Positions 10,837-22,724 of a stretch of DNA of 64,000 bases are shown here, piece by piece. The DNA is from Chloranthus sessilifolius (Eukaryota; Streptophyta; Magnoliopsida; Chloranthales; Chloranthaceae), in contig CM037597.1 of NCBI GenBank assembly GCA_021018995.1, positions 34,846,936 to 34,910,935 of the forward strand, in the 5' to 3' direction. Both the position numbers and the translations under genes were made by a program. The notes under the pieces were generated by a model. That model searched no databases. It was given only the letters and a program-made list of their open reading frames with translations, and was not told the origin of the DNA. Positions within the stretch are counted from its first letter, which is position 1, and every line of letters begins with the position of its first letter.

Positions 10837-12484
10837 ATTTGCTAGTCCCCGAGCAACGAAAAAATTAAAACAACTACTCTAAGAATTTTAATGTCACTTT
10901 TGTAGGGAACACAGATGCATTTAGCTTATGCATCAAGCCTTTTAAACACCTAGGTGATCCCTAGTGGAGGAGTGAAGTCTCCTGAGGGTTTTCAGTGAAG
11001 ATACCCACAAACTTCCCAATAAAATAGTTAGCAAAAGTGCAAAATTATCAAGTCAGCTATCAAGAAACAGAGCATCAGTTCACCTTTGATTCAACAAAAA
11101 ATGTGAGGAATTTGAACATATGATATGCACAAACATTTAATCAGTACAACTTTTACATAGATGCACATCATTTTCAATTAGCTCACAACAAGGGAAAACA
11201 TCACATGTAGGTCAGTACTGAGCTCATCATTAATTCAAAAATTAGGTTATAGGCCATGCCAATACATTCAACATCAGACCCAATGCTCACCAGGGCAGAC
11301 TCTCACAAGTAACTTTGAGGGTTTTCATTTTCTCTCAAGCTCAAGAGCAATTACAGGCCCCAAATGGGTCTGTAAGTATGAGCATAGGCAAAGCATCTAA
11401 GTTCTAGCATCATTGGCTAAACCTCACCATAGATTGGACAACTCATTGTCTCTGCATGACAGCTCATTCAACTTTGGATCACAGGATCTTTTGACTGGAT
11501 TGTAATGTGGCTTATGGGATAGGTTATAAAGAATGGAAGGCTGAAAAGGGATTCAAAATTGAGAAATCAATAGATGAAGGAGGAGATTCATGACTTCACC
11601 TTCTTTAGTTCAGCACCTTTCATTTTCTTTAAAATTCTTCAGACTTGAAGTGGCCAGCTTCTTCTCTTGTTTTTTATTTTTCCAATGAACTTTTCCTCTT
11701 GACTCCTCTCTTATTCCTCTTCATTATTGCTTTTCTTTCTTTTAGGTGCATTTTTCTTTTTGTTTTTGTTTTTTATTTTCTGAATTGCCACCTCTCTCTT
11801 CAGCTGCTACACTGCTAAGCTTTAGGTCTCTCTTCTTCATTCACCCAAATGTTGACCCTATCTTGTCCATCTTCAGCTCCTTCTCCTTTACCTTCTAAAT
11901 TCTCAGAGTGAGGGTAGGTTTAAATCAGGTCCATAGGTTCAGGTACAAGTACTCATGTGTATTTTGAAGAAAAATTGAAAATTAAGGCTCAAAAGGTGTG
12001 TGCACAAGGGCAGATGATTAGGGTTTGGTCTGTTTAAGCTCAAATTGTCCAAGAGAAGGCCTTAATCCTTTCCTAGGTGTCATGAGTGTTGTCATTTGTT
12101 TCAACTTGGAGGTGCCTAACTTCTAGTGAGAGCATTGACTTAACCAGTCCTTAAAGCTAAAAGAATTGCCTCAGTCACTCCTTAAAGGAAGGAAAAAAAA
12201 AATGTGTAGGCTCCAAATCTCACTAGTTATGGTCTTCCATTGAACTCTTAGGCATGTCCTTACCTTTTTCTCTCTTTAATGATTCACTAAGTACTGATAC
12301 AAGTGAGTTTTCTTGGTGTTCACATCATGGAAATACTAAAATTTAAAAGGTTGTAATGCCTAAAGGTTTGCAAAATTTTTAATTTTCTCATTTTTTATGA
12401 TTCTTAAGTGAACATGGCTCCATTTCTATCTTACTCACTTGATTCTGCTGCACTTAAGTTAACTATTTCATTGGCAGGTCCTAC
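10837..12484 (-). other. Conserved noncoding 3' region of element B
   Basis: There is no credible reading frame. In transcription sense this 1.65 kb lies between two polypurine-like tracts and resembles the equivalent part of element C (32339-33970). Shared features include a block around AGGAGACTTCACTCCTCC and CTAGGGATCACCTAGG (B 10940-10990, C 33835-33875), and a block with GAGCTGTCATG and GATCTATGGTGA-like sequence (B about 11420-11480, C about 33360-33400). The T/C-rich stretch at 11650-11800 is low complexity. Confidence 0.62.
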
Positions 12485-12500
12485 TACACCCCCAAACCTA
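12485..12500 (-). other. Internal polypurine-like tract of element B
   Basis: On the minus strand this reads TAGGTTTGGGGGTGTA, preceded by GAGGACACTG. It closely resembles the true LTR-proximal polypurine tract and the internal tract of element C at 32321-32338. It sits about 375 bases after the end of the small extra frame and about 1.65 kb before the LTR. Confidence 0.6.
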
Positions 12501-12874
12501 TGAGGAGCAGTGTCCTCACTGATTCAAAGGTAGCTGTGGATGTGCAGCAAGCCCAAGATAGAGATATTAAAAGAAAAGAAACCAGAGGAAAGAAAAACAC
12601 ACAATACAAAACAAACAAAAATAAAGAAAGACAGTGAAGTAATCAACACATAACAAAAAGAAATTTCATTGAGATGCAAAAAGATTACTACAAGGTGTTA
12701 CGAAGAGATCCTAACTAAGTACATAAAAAGTATAAACCTAAGAAAAATCTAGACACACATTAGCAAAACATCCTTTCAAAAACAAAATGGTTCTCCCTCA
12801 TGGGTCCGGGAAATCCTCAACCTGCTGCTTGTGGAAGAGGAACTGCAAGCCAGGAGAGGGGGGGAGAACAAAGA

Positions 12875-13123
12875 TCAAGGAGAAGGACGCTGAGCAGGTG
12901 GTGGAGGGATTGAAGTGGATGGGGGAGAAGATGTAGGTGGTTCTATCTTCTGTTTCTTCTTCTTTCGCTTGTTCTTTTTCTTTTCCTCCTTGGCCAAGAT
13001 CTTTTGGACCTCCTCGTATTCGTCCCATAAGAATTGTAATGGGTCGGGTTCTGGTGGTGGCGGTGGATCCCCCCAAACTGGTTCGAATTTGATCAGGAAC
13101 TCAAAGGGTTTGTCATCCGCCAT
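12875..13123 (-). CDS. Short extra 3' frame of element B, lysine/proline-rich, 82 residues
   Basis: A small open frame starting MADDKPFEF at 13123, in the position taken by the extra gene of elements A, C and D. The first 45 residues are acidic and proline-rich (GDPPPPPEPDP, then FLWDEYEEVQ). A strongly basic stretch follows (KKKNKRKKKKQK, about residues 49-61) that could act as a nuclear localisation signal, then a proline/serine tail. I see no similarity to the plant transposon protein domain. It may be a remnant of a deleted longer gene or a distinct small protein; expression is unproven. Confidence 0.42.
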   Translation of the reverse strand: MADDKPFEFLIKFEPVWGDPPPPPEPDPLQFLWDEYEEVQKILAKEEKKKNKRKKKKQKIEPPTSSPPSTSIPPPPAQRPSP

Positions 13124-14173
13124 TGGTTATGGGTAGGGACAGACTGTTGAGGTTAAAGGAGAATGAATGTGAAGAAGGCAAATTACCCTTGTATTTAAAG
13201 TGCTTGGACTGCAGAATATGAATCAGCATATTAAATTTCGCCTCCTTCCAACCTTCATTTCTATAAAGAACTTAAGGTTAGTTGGCAATAAATTGTGATT
13301 ATTATTGGAAATGGTAAATCGCATAATTTATTATGGGAAATGAAATCGCACAATAAATGTTGGTATATTTTTAGCACTGGGAGTTAAAGCAGAGGGACAG
13401 AAAATGAAGAAATTGAAGAAATCCATCAAGCGTAAAAGGGCCAATCCCGTGCTTCACACAGCTTTCCATAGGGACTCGCGGAGTAGATGTCGCGCGCAGT
13501 ACAAATGTAAATTTGCGAGAAGGATAATCGTGCAGAAGAACATAGCTCTGCAAAAACAGAATTAGATGCTTTGTGTGCTTTGCAAAGTTACTTCGCAGTG
13601 TTGACATTGGGCCTAAGCGCGCGAAGCAGTTTCTCATTTCTCATACGGCTTAACTGGTTATCCCTGCGAAGAACAACCACTTGGAGTTTTAGAGACCTCG
13701 CGCAATAAAATATTTTGAATTCTTCTTTTTGCGCCCTCAAGACTCCATGAGAAAACCTTGAAATGGCTCATGATTATGAAAATTAGGCCATTTAACTCCT
13801 CGAGAAAGCAACACTTAACACATTTCTTCAGTTTGAGCCCTGGCCTATGCATGTACAATGTCATGCACCCATTCAGTGGTCATTAGCACCAACCCTTTTA
13901 CATGTACCCCATTCTCTAATGACAATGTCCTCCCCCCTACCAGCACATGCATATCAAAATTTTAGAATGATAAAAGCTTTTCATGGAAGCAAATTCTTGG
14001 CAATTACAGTGTCAGTACTTCAATCACCTAACAGCAATAGGCATGCATTTCCCATGGTAGATATGAAAACAAACAAGCAAGTCTCCCTTAAAAAAAAAAA
14101 TGACATGTTCCTAGACAAACTAAAACACACACAAGTTTCAACGGATATGGTACATATATTATAAAGTTGTGGA
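13124..14173. repeat. Spacer of element B with TTCGCGAG-type motifs
   Basis: About 1 kb between pol and the short extra frame. The part 13460-13690 contains CTCGCGGAG, TCGCGCGCAG, TTTGCGAGAAGG, CTTCGCAGTG, GCGCGCGAAGC, CTGCGAAGAAC and CCTCGCGCAA at short intervals, the same motif class as the B LTR. The remaining parts (13124-13380 and 13840-14173) hold no gene; short frames there look accidental. Confidence 0.65.
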
Positions 14174-15363
14174 TTACTGAGCAGTGGAAGGTTCATGTAG
14201 GTGAATGGTCTTAGGAGGCTCTACTAAATTTTGTACACAAATATTAAGCCTTTGACCATTCACTTTCATAATCTGCCCTGTCTTTGGATCCAAGATCTCC
14301 ACAGCACCAGATGGAAAGGCTTTGATAACAGTGTAAGGTCCATCCCATCTGGATTTCAACTTCCCTGGAAAAAAAATTAAGTCTGGAGTTAACAAGCCAA
14401 ACCTTAGTGTCAGCATTGAAGTCCTTCCTTAATATCTTATTTTCAAAGAATGCCTTTGATCTGTCCTTGTACATTCTAGCATTTACATAGGCTTCCAGCC
14501 TCAGTTTATCATGTTCTACCATTTGCAACTTCCTGTGAGAACCAGCAAAAGTTAGGTCTAAATTCATTGCTTTGATAGCCCAATAGGTTCTGTTCTCTAA
14601 CTGCACTGGTAGGTGGCAGGCCTTGCCATACACCAGCCTAAATGGGGACATGCCAATAGGGGTCTTATAGGCAGTCCTATAAGCCCACAAATATCATTCA
14701 GCCTTTGTACCCATTCCTTTCTGTCAGCCCTCACAGTCTTTTCCAGAATATGCTTAATCTCCCTATTGGAAATTTTAACTTGCCCACTAGTCTATGGGTG
14801 GTAGGGAGTTACAATTCTATGTGTAACAAAATACTTTTTGAGGAGGTTCTCAAAAGGTCTATTATAGAAATGGCTCCCCCCATCACTAATGATAGCTCTG
14901 GAGATGCTAAATCTTGAGAAAATATTGTCCTTCAAGAATTTTAGGACAACTATGTGGTCATTGGTCCTTGTGGCAATGGCTTTCACCCATTTGGACACAT
15001 AGTCCACTGCCACAAGTATGAAATTAAATCCGATAGATGTAGGAAAGGGACCCATAAAATTAATGCCCCATATGTCAAAAAGTTCTACTTCTAGGATGGG
15101 CTGCAAGGGCATGGAATCTCTCTTGGAAATTCCTCCCATCCTTTGACATCTCTCACAGGCCTTGCAATGCAAGTAGGCATCTCTGAACAAGGAAGGCCAA
15201 TACAACCCCCATTAGAACACTTTTGCTGCAATCTTTTTGCCACTGAAATGACCTCCACAGGCTTACTCATGGCACATTGAAATAATACTGTGGAAGTCAC
15301 TTTCAGGCACACATCTCCTAATACTGGTTTATACAGTGCTTGTAAAGGTAGGGATTCTCCCAC
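14174..15363 (-). pseudogene. Element B integrase, catalytic residues lost
   Basis: The HHCC region includes CKACERCQRM (about 15150). The core shows GINFMGPF where relatives have GIDFMGPF, so the first catalytic Asp is Asn. IISDGGSHF keeps the second Asp. [11 protein letters not shown] has Lys in place of the catalytic Glu. Both losses fit single G-to-A changes on the coding strand. The C-terminus (14174-14416) has the expected [20 protein letters not shown] segment and ends at 14174. Frames shift near 15200, 14790 and 14400. The enzyme could not integrate DNA as it stands. Confidence 0.85.
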
Positions 15364-16894
15364 AGAAAATGTCTAACCTAAGAGAAGAATAGGTCTTTGT
15401 CCATCTTAGACCAGTGTGGAGGGATCCTACCAGCAGTAAGAAAGTTGACAATGTGTGTAAACCAGGGTACACTAGACTGTAAAGTAAAAAGCTGCTCATC
15501 AAGGAACAACTCATTAACAGGTGTTGCTGCACATTCTTCCAAAATAATTCTAGAGAGGTGGTCAGCCACCACATTCTCCACTCCCTTCTTGTCCTTGATC
15601 TCAATATCAAACTCCTGTAAGAGGAGGATCCATCTGATCAACCATGGCTTTGCATCCTTCTTAGCTAATAGGTATTTCAGGGCTGAGTGATCTGTAAACA
15701 CTATAATCTTAGACCCCAACAAGTAGGGTCTGAACTTGTCCACAGTAAATACTACAGCAAGCAGCTCCTTCTCAGTTGTGGTGTAATTGAGCTGAGCTTC
15801 AGCTAGTATTTTGCTGGCATAATAGATCACTGCAGGCAGCTTGTCTTTCTTATGTCCTAAGATAACACCTATGGCCAAGTCTGATGCATCACACATCAGC
15901 TCAAAGGGGAGTGAGTAATCTGGGGCCTGGATTATAGGGGCAGTTGTAGGGTACTTCTTCAAGGCCTCAAAGGCCTCAAGGCACTCAGCAGAAAATACAA
16001 ATGGCACATCCTGGCAAAGTAGGTGGCACAATGGTTTAGCAATCTTGCTAAAGTACTTGATGAACCTCCTGTAAAATCTAGCATGTCCTAAAAATGATAT
16101 GATCTGCTTGACAGTCCTAGGTGGGGCAGATGTGAAATCAAATCTATTTTAGCCTTGTCAACCTCAATTCCTTTGTGAGAGACCACATGGCCTAGTAAAA
16201 TTCCTTGTGTCACCATAAAGTGACTCTTTTCCTAGCTTAGGACCAAATTGGTCTCCTCATACACTGAGAAATCATCCATGAAGATTTCCAGGAATTTGTC
16301 AATCATATCAAAAAAAATTGCATACATGCACCTCTGAAAAGTGGCTGGGGCATTGCACAGTCCGAAAGGCATCCATCTGTAAGCAAAGGTGCCAAAGGGA
16401 CATGTGAAGGTAGTTTTCTCCTGATCTTGAGGATCCACAGAGATTTGGTTATACCCTAAGTATCCATCAAGGAAACATTAAAATACCTTCCCAGCCAACT
16501 TATCTAGAATTTGGTCAATGAAAGGGAGGGGGAAATGGTCCTTTCTGGTTTTTGAGTTGAGTTTTCGATAGTCGATGCAAACCCTCCAGCCAATGGTCTC
16601 TCTGGCTGGCATCAACTCCCCAGAATTCATAGTGATAATTTTGATGCCTGACTTTTTAGGTACCACTTGGATAGGTGACACCCATTCAAAATCCGAAATG
16701 AGGTAAAACACTCCTGCATCCAACAGTTTCACTATTTCCTTGAGGACCACCTCCTGCATGTGAGGATTTAATTTCCTCTGCATCTCCCTTGAGGGTTTGG
16801 CACCCTCATCTAGATGAATTCTGTGCATGCAAACTGAGGTATCAATGCCTCCAAGGTCAGATATTTTCCACCCAATTGCTTTCTTGTGCTTCAT
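15364..16894 (-). pseudogene. Element B reverse transcriptase and RNase H
   Basis: The RT part shows REMQRKLNPHMQEVV, WRVCIDYRKLN (16478-16894), MPFGLCNAPATFQRCM and FMDDFSVY (16232-16438). A deletion of roughly 20 codons follows FMDDFSVY and joins it to EETNLVLS. A TAA stop breaks the segment before the FLDGY box near 16478. RNase H (15378-16031) keeps [27 protein letters not shown] and NVVADHLSR and is open for over 200 codons. Several stops look like C-to-T changes. Confidence 0.84.
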
Positions 16895-16918
16895 GAGAAC
16901 ATTCAGTAGTTTCTCCTC

Positions 16919-17900
16919 CTACTCACTAGTGAGAGAGGAGGAGATAATCACGGGAAGCTTACTGTCCTGCCCCAAGAAGGCATATTTCAATGTGGCTAGG
17001 AGCTGCTTCAGCTCCAGCTCAGGGAGACTTTCAATTGAAGGCAATATAGGTGCCTTAGTGGTTTGAGAAAGAGGCAGCAATGTATGTTTCCAATTGGAAT
17101 GATGCACGAGGCCCACAAAAGACTCTATTATGGTGTTGTCTTCTGTTATGAAAACTTGGGCCTTCTTCTCAAACAATCTCCAAATATTTTCCAGGTGATC
17201 AACAACATTATCCCAATCCAGTAGATTGGATAATTCCTCTTCCACTAGGCCATCTAGTACATATACTGCCCAGCAATCCTCAATGTCAGTCTGAGGCACT
17301 GTAGCAGCATGGTACACATTCAAATGGGCCTTCATGTTCCCAAAGGTAACCTCCATCACCCCTTACCTACATTGTATGCAAGCATTTACAGTAGCCAAGA
17401 ATGGCCTGCCAAGGATAACAGGAATTGGGGCTTTGCTTTTGCAAGGGTCCATGTCCAAAACAAGGAAATCTGTTGGATCAGATAATTTGTCCACCCCCAC
17501 CAAGACATCCTCCACCACACCCATAGGTCTCCTCTCAGACCTGTCAGCCAGTTGGAGCACAACTGATGCAGGTTTAAGCTCCCCCAAACCTAGCTCCTCA
17601 CACACTGAATAAGGGAGTAAGTTCACTCCGGCCCCTAAGTCCAAGAGGGCTTTTCCAATGGTGTGGTTTTCGATTATGCAGGAGATAGTAGGTACCCCTG
17701 GGTCCTGTAATTTTTCTAGTGTGGCAATGGATACGATTGACTCAACATGCTCAATAGCAAAAACTCTTTTAAACAACTGCACCATTGCTTTCCTCTTTTG
17801 TGTACAGAGGTCCTTCAAAAACTTAGCATAGGCAGGGACTTATTTTATGGCATCAAGCAAGGGCAAATTAATCCTGAGTTGCTTAAAAGTCTCTAGTATT
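16919..17900 (-). pseudogene. Element B protease region
   Basis: The protease frame at 17363-17818 is open and retains the catalytic loop ALLDLGAGVNLLPYSV, plus VVEDVLVGVDKL, FLVLDMDP and VILGRPFLATVNA. This is the Athila-style DLGA active site rather than D-T/S-GA. A second frame (16919-17359) begins MMEVTFGNMKAHLNVYHA and is the usual post-protease linker. Between the two is one frame break at about 17361. Confidence 0.82.
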
Positions 17901-17943
17901 TCCTCCATCTGAGCATTCCCTTTATTAAGAGGGGGTGGGTCAG

Positions 17944-18294
17944 CTAGTGCTTGAGGAAATGGTAGCTGTGGCACTGCTGGTGCCACTGCTGCATGCCTAT
18001 TAACATCATGGTCATATTTTTATCTTTTCTTTTATCTTCATTTATTGTTTGATATTGGGACTCAACATCAGCCCCATTATTTTGCCGTAGCTGATCCACA
18101 GCAGGGGGTACAATCCTTGGCTCTTCAACACTAACAATTTTTTCATTTTCATTTTCATTTTCCGTAACCTCCTCTGTTACCTTGCCCACACAATTATCAA
18201 CCACTCTCCCACTCCTAAGGGTAGTGGTAGCATTAGCATCCTTATTGGTAGAGGCTGCTTCTTCAATCAAATACTGCCCTTTAGGGTTGGTCAA
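17944..18294 (-). pseudogene. Element B gag-protease linker
   Basis: A charged, low-complexity frame (TTLRSGRVVDN, then ENENENEK) between the gag knuckle tail and the protease. Element C has the same ITLRSGKLVDN segment at about 27256-27290, which identifies it as part of the Gag-Pol polyprotein rather than a separate gene. Confidence 0.65.
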
Positions 18295-18399
18295 CGCTAA
18301 CTACGCAAATTACCCATCTCTCTTTTGTTCAAAGCATTGCAGATTTGACCCAATTGGTCCTCAATCTTCTTAATGCTCTGTCCATGAGAATTGATAGTC

Positions 18400-19709
18400 T
18401 ATACCAAGTATCCCAAATTTTATATTGAAGCCAGCATCTACTCTTCAAATGAAGAGGATCTGGGCTGTTGTGGGGGCATGGCCAACTAGTTAGACTATGA
18501 GGCAGGAAATAAAAAATTTTGCCTTAGTGGGTAACCTTGATTAAACTGGTGCTGGGGTCTGTAAGGAGCTACCACTTGCTGTTGCTGGGGTTGAGGATAT
18601 GAATCTTGTCTCTACCTTAGGTTTGGGTGGTTCCTCAAAGAATACCCAGCAAGTTGTTGCCCAAAAGTTTGAGTAACATTGGCATGCTCCATAACAAAAT
18701 TAGGAAACTGATTGGCAGATAGACAATCATGAATAGAATGTGTAGGAGATTGGCATATCAGACATGCTTCCTCCACCTAGGCCACCATCCGAGGCTGCAT
18801 CACGTTCATTAATTTATCAAATTTTAAGGACAAATTGTCTACCTTCCTCTCCAACTCACCTTGCACCTTAACTTCATATATTCCACCTCTAGGGGTGGCC
18901 TCTTTCACCATCTTAGCTGGGGTCTGGCTATCATTGCATGACAGAGACTCCTGCTGCATGGAATTTTCTCCTATTATGTTAAATAGCTCTCAAGCTTCCT
19001 CAGCTGTCTTGTGGAGGTAGCTACCACCACAGGAAGCATCCACCATATCCTTGCTCTTGCAATTAATTCCTTGGTAAAATACTTGCACTAGTTGCCACAT
19101 TGAAATTTGGTGGTGGGGGCATTGTTTTAACATCTCCTGAAATCTTTCTCAAGCTTCATAAAAATCCCTAGTTGAGGACTGAGTAAATGACAGAATACTT
19201 GTCCTCATCTAGTTGGTTTTGTTCATGGGAAAGAATTTGATCAGGAATTTAGTTTGAAAGTCACTCCATGACTGTATGATGTTGGCTGGGAGCTTTGACA
19301 GCCATGTGTTGGCTTTGTCCTTTAGTGAAAAAGGAAAAAGCCTCAGTTTAGTAGCCTCAGGTCCCAAGCTAGCAATATTGAAAGTAGTGTAAAGTGCCAA
19401 AAATTGGTCGATATGCTTGTTGGGATCTTCTTTACTAAGCCCATGAAATGAAAGCAGCATATTAATGGTGGAGGATTTAACTTCATAATTCCCCTCAACA
19501 GAGGGGAATTGAATGCAGAAGGGAGAGTTGTACTCTCCAGAAGCATTATACTCCTTTAATGTTCTCTGCCTCTCAGTCATGATAGCTGGTTCAGTTTCAA
19601 CAGTAGGACCCTGTGTGGTGTGTCTAGGTCTAAGGATCCTTTTAACCTCTAGATTTTGAGGTTCTAACTTAGGGTTTAAGGACCTTCTACCATGTATATA
19701 CTCACCCAC
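18400..19709 (-). pseudogene. Element B gag
   Basis: The gag domain begins at 19709 (MGEYIHGRRSLNP) and is open to 19209, with FPFSLKDKANTWLSKLP and FLIKFFPMNKTN. Downstream it continues through several stops to KVDNLSLKFDKLMN (about 18800-18870) and a nucleocapsid knuckle C-x2-C-x4-H-x4-C (CLICQSPTHSIHDC, about 18730-18770). A glutamine-rich tail follows to about 18400. It would form the particle and package RNA. Inactivated by several stops and frame breaks. Confidence 0.82.
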
Positions 19710-20014
19710 AGTAAGTACAAAGAATGCTCACAAGCACACAAAAAAGAATTTTATACAAAACTTAACAACTACATAGATTTATACTAAACAAATAATAAGG
19801 AATTAAACATAAATGGATTGAAATTTAGGAGAAAGGATGTGCAAACAGAGCTAGCTACACTCCAGCTGCAACTCTAGCTTTTCCCATCTTCTGCTGTCCA
19901 TTTCTATAGAATTCTAAAAAATATCAGTAGTACTTTATTCTAGATTAGACACAGCTACAAAGAATTTGGAAGTCTAAATTATAGTACAACTCAGGTCTAC
20001 TAAAAAGATCAATA
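19710..20014 (-). other. Element B untranslated leader
   Basis: About 300 bases between the primer site and gag. AT-rich, with no coding potential and no repeat that I can support. Confidence 0.45.
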
Positions 20015-20032
20015 TCCCCAGTAACGACGCCA
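20015..20032 (-). other. Primer binding site of element B, degraded tRNA-Asp type
   Basis: On the minus strand this matches 15 of the 18 bases of the tRNA-Asp complement found intact in element A. It sits in the same position relative to the LTR edge (six bases from TG at 20039). The three differences fit post-insertion transitions. Confidence 0.8.
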
Positions 20033-20563
20033 AAAACTTGTTGCTCCGGATGTGCTGATTTATTATGTGGTGTTGGAAGAGAATTAAAATCAAAGTGAAA
20101 CAGAGCATAAAGATATGATGAAAACAACAATCCTAAAACATCCTAGACCTACAAGATACAGGGCCTATTGTAGCAAGTTTTGATAAGTAAGAGTTTGTCC
20201 CATAGAGAAATTGATCTAGAACTCAAAATGGGCTATAATAGTAGGCCTCTAGATCTGGTTACATATCTAACAATCCTAAAGAAAGGAAGTTGGGTGTCAC
20301 GGCTACACTAGATTAACCCTAACAAAAGAGAAATAAAGTGCAGCCCTATCCTAAAGAAAGGGTTAAGAAGAAGATGGTGTTGGTGTGTGCCAAAATAAAA
20401 TACACAAATAATGGGAAGTAAGGAGGTTAAGCTAGAGTTAATGCAGTAATGTAACTCAGATTTAGACTGTCTCTGTAGTGGTCCTTGCTGAGATGTTATT
20501 ACTAACCTCAATAAGGTAAAAATATCCAACTTAACCCATACCATTTTGGGTGCTCTTAAGGCT

Positions 20564-20595
20564 ATAGGTTGTCCACTCAAATGGCCACAGCCTAT
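20564..20595 (-). other. Conserved 32-nt leader hairpin, B copy
   Basis: On the minus strand left-arm core ATAGGCTGTGG faces right-arm core ACAACCTAT around a loop containing TTTGAG. Relative to element A both arms changed (ATGGT/ACCAT to ATAGG/CCTAT), so pairing is kept. Confidence 0.62.
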
Positions 20596-21643
20596 CCTAT
20601 AGAGTTTGTCAAATCCCATTGATCAAGCCAGAAGTTGCTAATGTAATCCAGATGAGTAGACTGATCATTTCTCCAACCACTGGACCAGATCAGGCCATGA
20701 ATATTATTGCAGACACTATGTAATGCCAGTGCTACAAGCTCCCCAGATCTACACACAGATCTAGCTGACATCCATAGGTATTCTAACCCATAAAGTCCTA
20801 AGTTCTTTGCCAAGGCCAATGGCTCACTGTGCCCATAAAAAGGACCAGCAACAGGTTGAATAAAGATTTAGATTTAGCTGGTCATTGCTATAAAAGGCCT
20901 GTAATATCTCAGCCTCAAGCTGTAATTACTACAGAGAAATCAGATCTAACATCTGATATCGATCAAGTAAAATAGAGGGGAGCCAGTTCCTGCATAAACC
21001 TCCTCACAAGGCTCTAAAAGGTCATATACAGAAGAGAAAAATTCTTCTCAGACATGTGGCTAGACACCACCTTAGGGTTATACTCTACCCACTCAAATGG
21101 TCACAGGATATCCGATTGGTCTATCCATGCCACAAAGATCTGAGAAATAACATGTAAACTGTTGTTGCCACTATGGAGTCCTAAGGCTACGAGCTCTCTA
21201 GATCTGACTACAAATCCGGCTTGCTATCCATGGGGCTATTAAACCAAGGGAAATTAGATGAAAAATAATAGATCTTCTAGAAACTGAATGGGCTAGTCCC
21301 AAAGCATGGATCCTATAGACATCTAAGGAAACCATAAGATCTATAGATTTAATTAGTCATTAAAACAGCAATCCATTGATAAAAGTAAAACTCACAATGA
21401 ACTGTCTCAAGGCTGCAACTTGTACACAACTGCTCATCCAAAAGATCCCAATGTATACAAGGCCTATTACAAAACTGAAATAAAACTAACGTAACTGCTT
21501 ATAAAAAGGATTAGCCAGCCAATGCTGGGCTAAGAGAGAAGAAAAATAAGAAAAAGAGATGATCAAATCCTAACCCTAGCCTGCTGAAACTCTCAACTGA
21601 CAAAGGATGAAGGAAAGATGAAAATACTAAGCTCTAAGTATAG

Positions 21644-21652
21644 CTTATATAC
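21644..21652 (-). promoter_or_regulatory. TATA box of the B 5' LTR
   Basis: On the minus strand this reads GTATATAAG, a plausible plant TATA box. The matching place in the 3' LTR (about 9740) has diverged. The hairpins lie about 0.6 and 1.1 kb downstream, so inside the transcript. Confidence 0.5.
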
Positions 21653-22724
21653 TCTGTCTATAAGGCCTTGGCTCAAAAGAGAGTAACCCTAATTTTTCCA
21701 ATAGACGATGCACTATTACAACCCTTGAATGCCTTGAGATGTGCACCTCGAAATCCACACCTCGAGAAGTGTGCCCTAGCCTTAGGAAATTCCCAAAAGG
21801 TCCTTGAGTTAGGATTAAGAAGTGGAGAGCTCGAGCTTCGCGGGACTAGCATCTGCATTAATTCACTGGTGCAATTGTAGAGCCTTCATGGAGGAGCATT
21901 TGGCTTAGGAGGATTGTTCAATTGCCCAGTAGACTCTCAATGGATCACGCAGTTGCTTTGTGTTGCAATGTGGTCGCTGCGGTGATTTGAAACACCTAGA
22001 TTTCTCCCGCAGTAGAGCTTCAGAGGTTCTCTCTCATTGGATACTCGCGTAGGTAGGCTCCTGCGCTCGTGTAGTAACTGGTTAGGCTTCAGAGTGCATG
22101 AGAGCTGCTTGAGGAATATTCTGGGCATCTCTCTCTTCCAGGGCTTCGCGAGAACTCCGCGAGGTGACAAATTGTTCTTCATGCATATGGACTCGCTATG
22201 TTCTGCGTGCGGCTGCTTTAAGGCTCGATCTCCGTGAGAGCTTCGCGAGCACAAATTATGAGGGTTTTAAGACATGAGATCTTCATGATGTCTCTACTGC
22301 TCTCTTCTTGACTGCGAGTCCCATCTGTGCGAGGGCAGCTTTCACTGCATCCTTAGCTCCGCGAGGGAGCTCCTCAATTCTGCGAGATGATTCTTTTGAT
22401 CCTCTGATGCCTTGCACTTGCTGCTGTTGCAGCTTCCTCCATTCTTAGCTAACTTCTTTCATCTGCTAGATTTTTTGGTCAATGATGAGCAACAAATGAG
22501 TCACCATGGTGAGCACTATCAAGGTGTTCCGTTAGGCCTTGGCTCAGCTATCATCTTTGCATGTTTTCTTTCTCTTCTTTGGAACAAGAAGTAGGGATTT
22601 TGTATTTAGCTGCATAGTTTATTACTAACTACAAAACACACTTAACAAATGATTATTAATGACCTTCAAGGTCCAGCAAAGGCTAGGTTAAGAGGTGAAA
22701 AGTCATACTTTTCAGTGAATAACA

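Larger units (their letters stand above)
9586..22724 (-). mobile_element. Element B: Athila-like Ty3/gypsy retrotransposon
   Basis: This minus-strand element has a full 5' LTR (20039-22724), primer site (20015-20032), gag, protease, RT/RNase H, integrase, spacer, a short extra frame (12875-13123), two polypurine-like tracts and the downstream part of its 3' LTR (9586-10820). The missing 1.4 kb of the 3' LTR corresponds to the part lying beyond element A, which inserted into it. The right edge at 22724 abuts the extra gene of element D, so B inserted into D. Several point changes in the integrase show it is inactive. Confidence 0.88.
20039..22724 (-). repeat. 5' LTR of element B
   Basis: 2686 bp from TG at 20039 to CA at 22724. 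The 3' half in plus coordinates (21490-22724) matches the 3' LTR at 9586-10820. It contains the TTCGCGAG motif array (22000-22400), a TATA box at 21644, and two versions of the leader hairpin region (20564-20595 and, weaker, about 21073-21110) set in a diverged internal duplication of roughly 200 bp (20560-20790 against 21075-21245). Confidence 0.87.
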
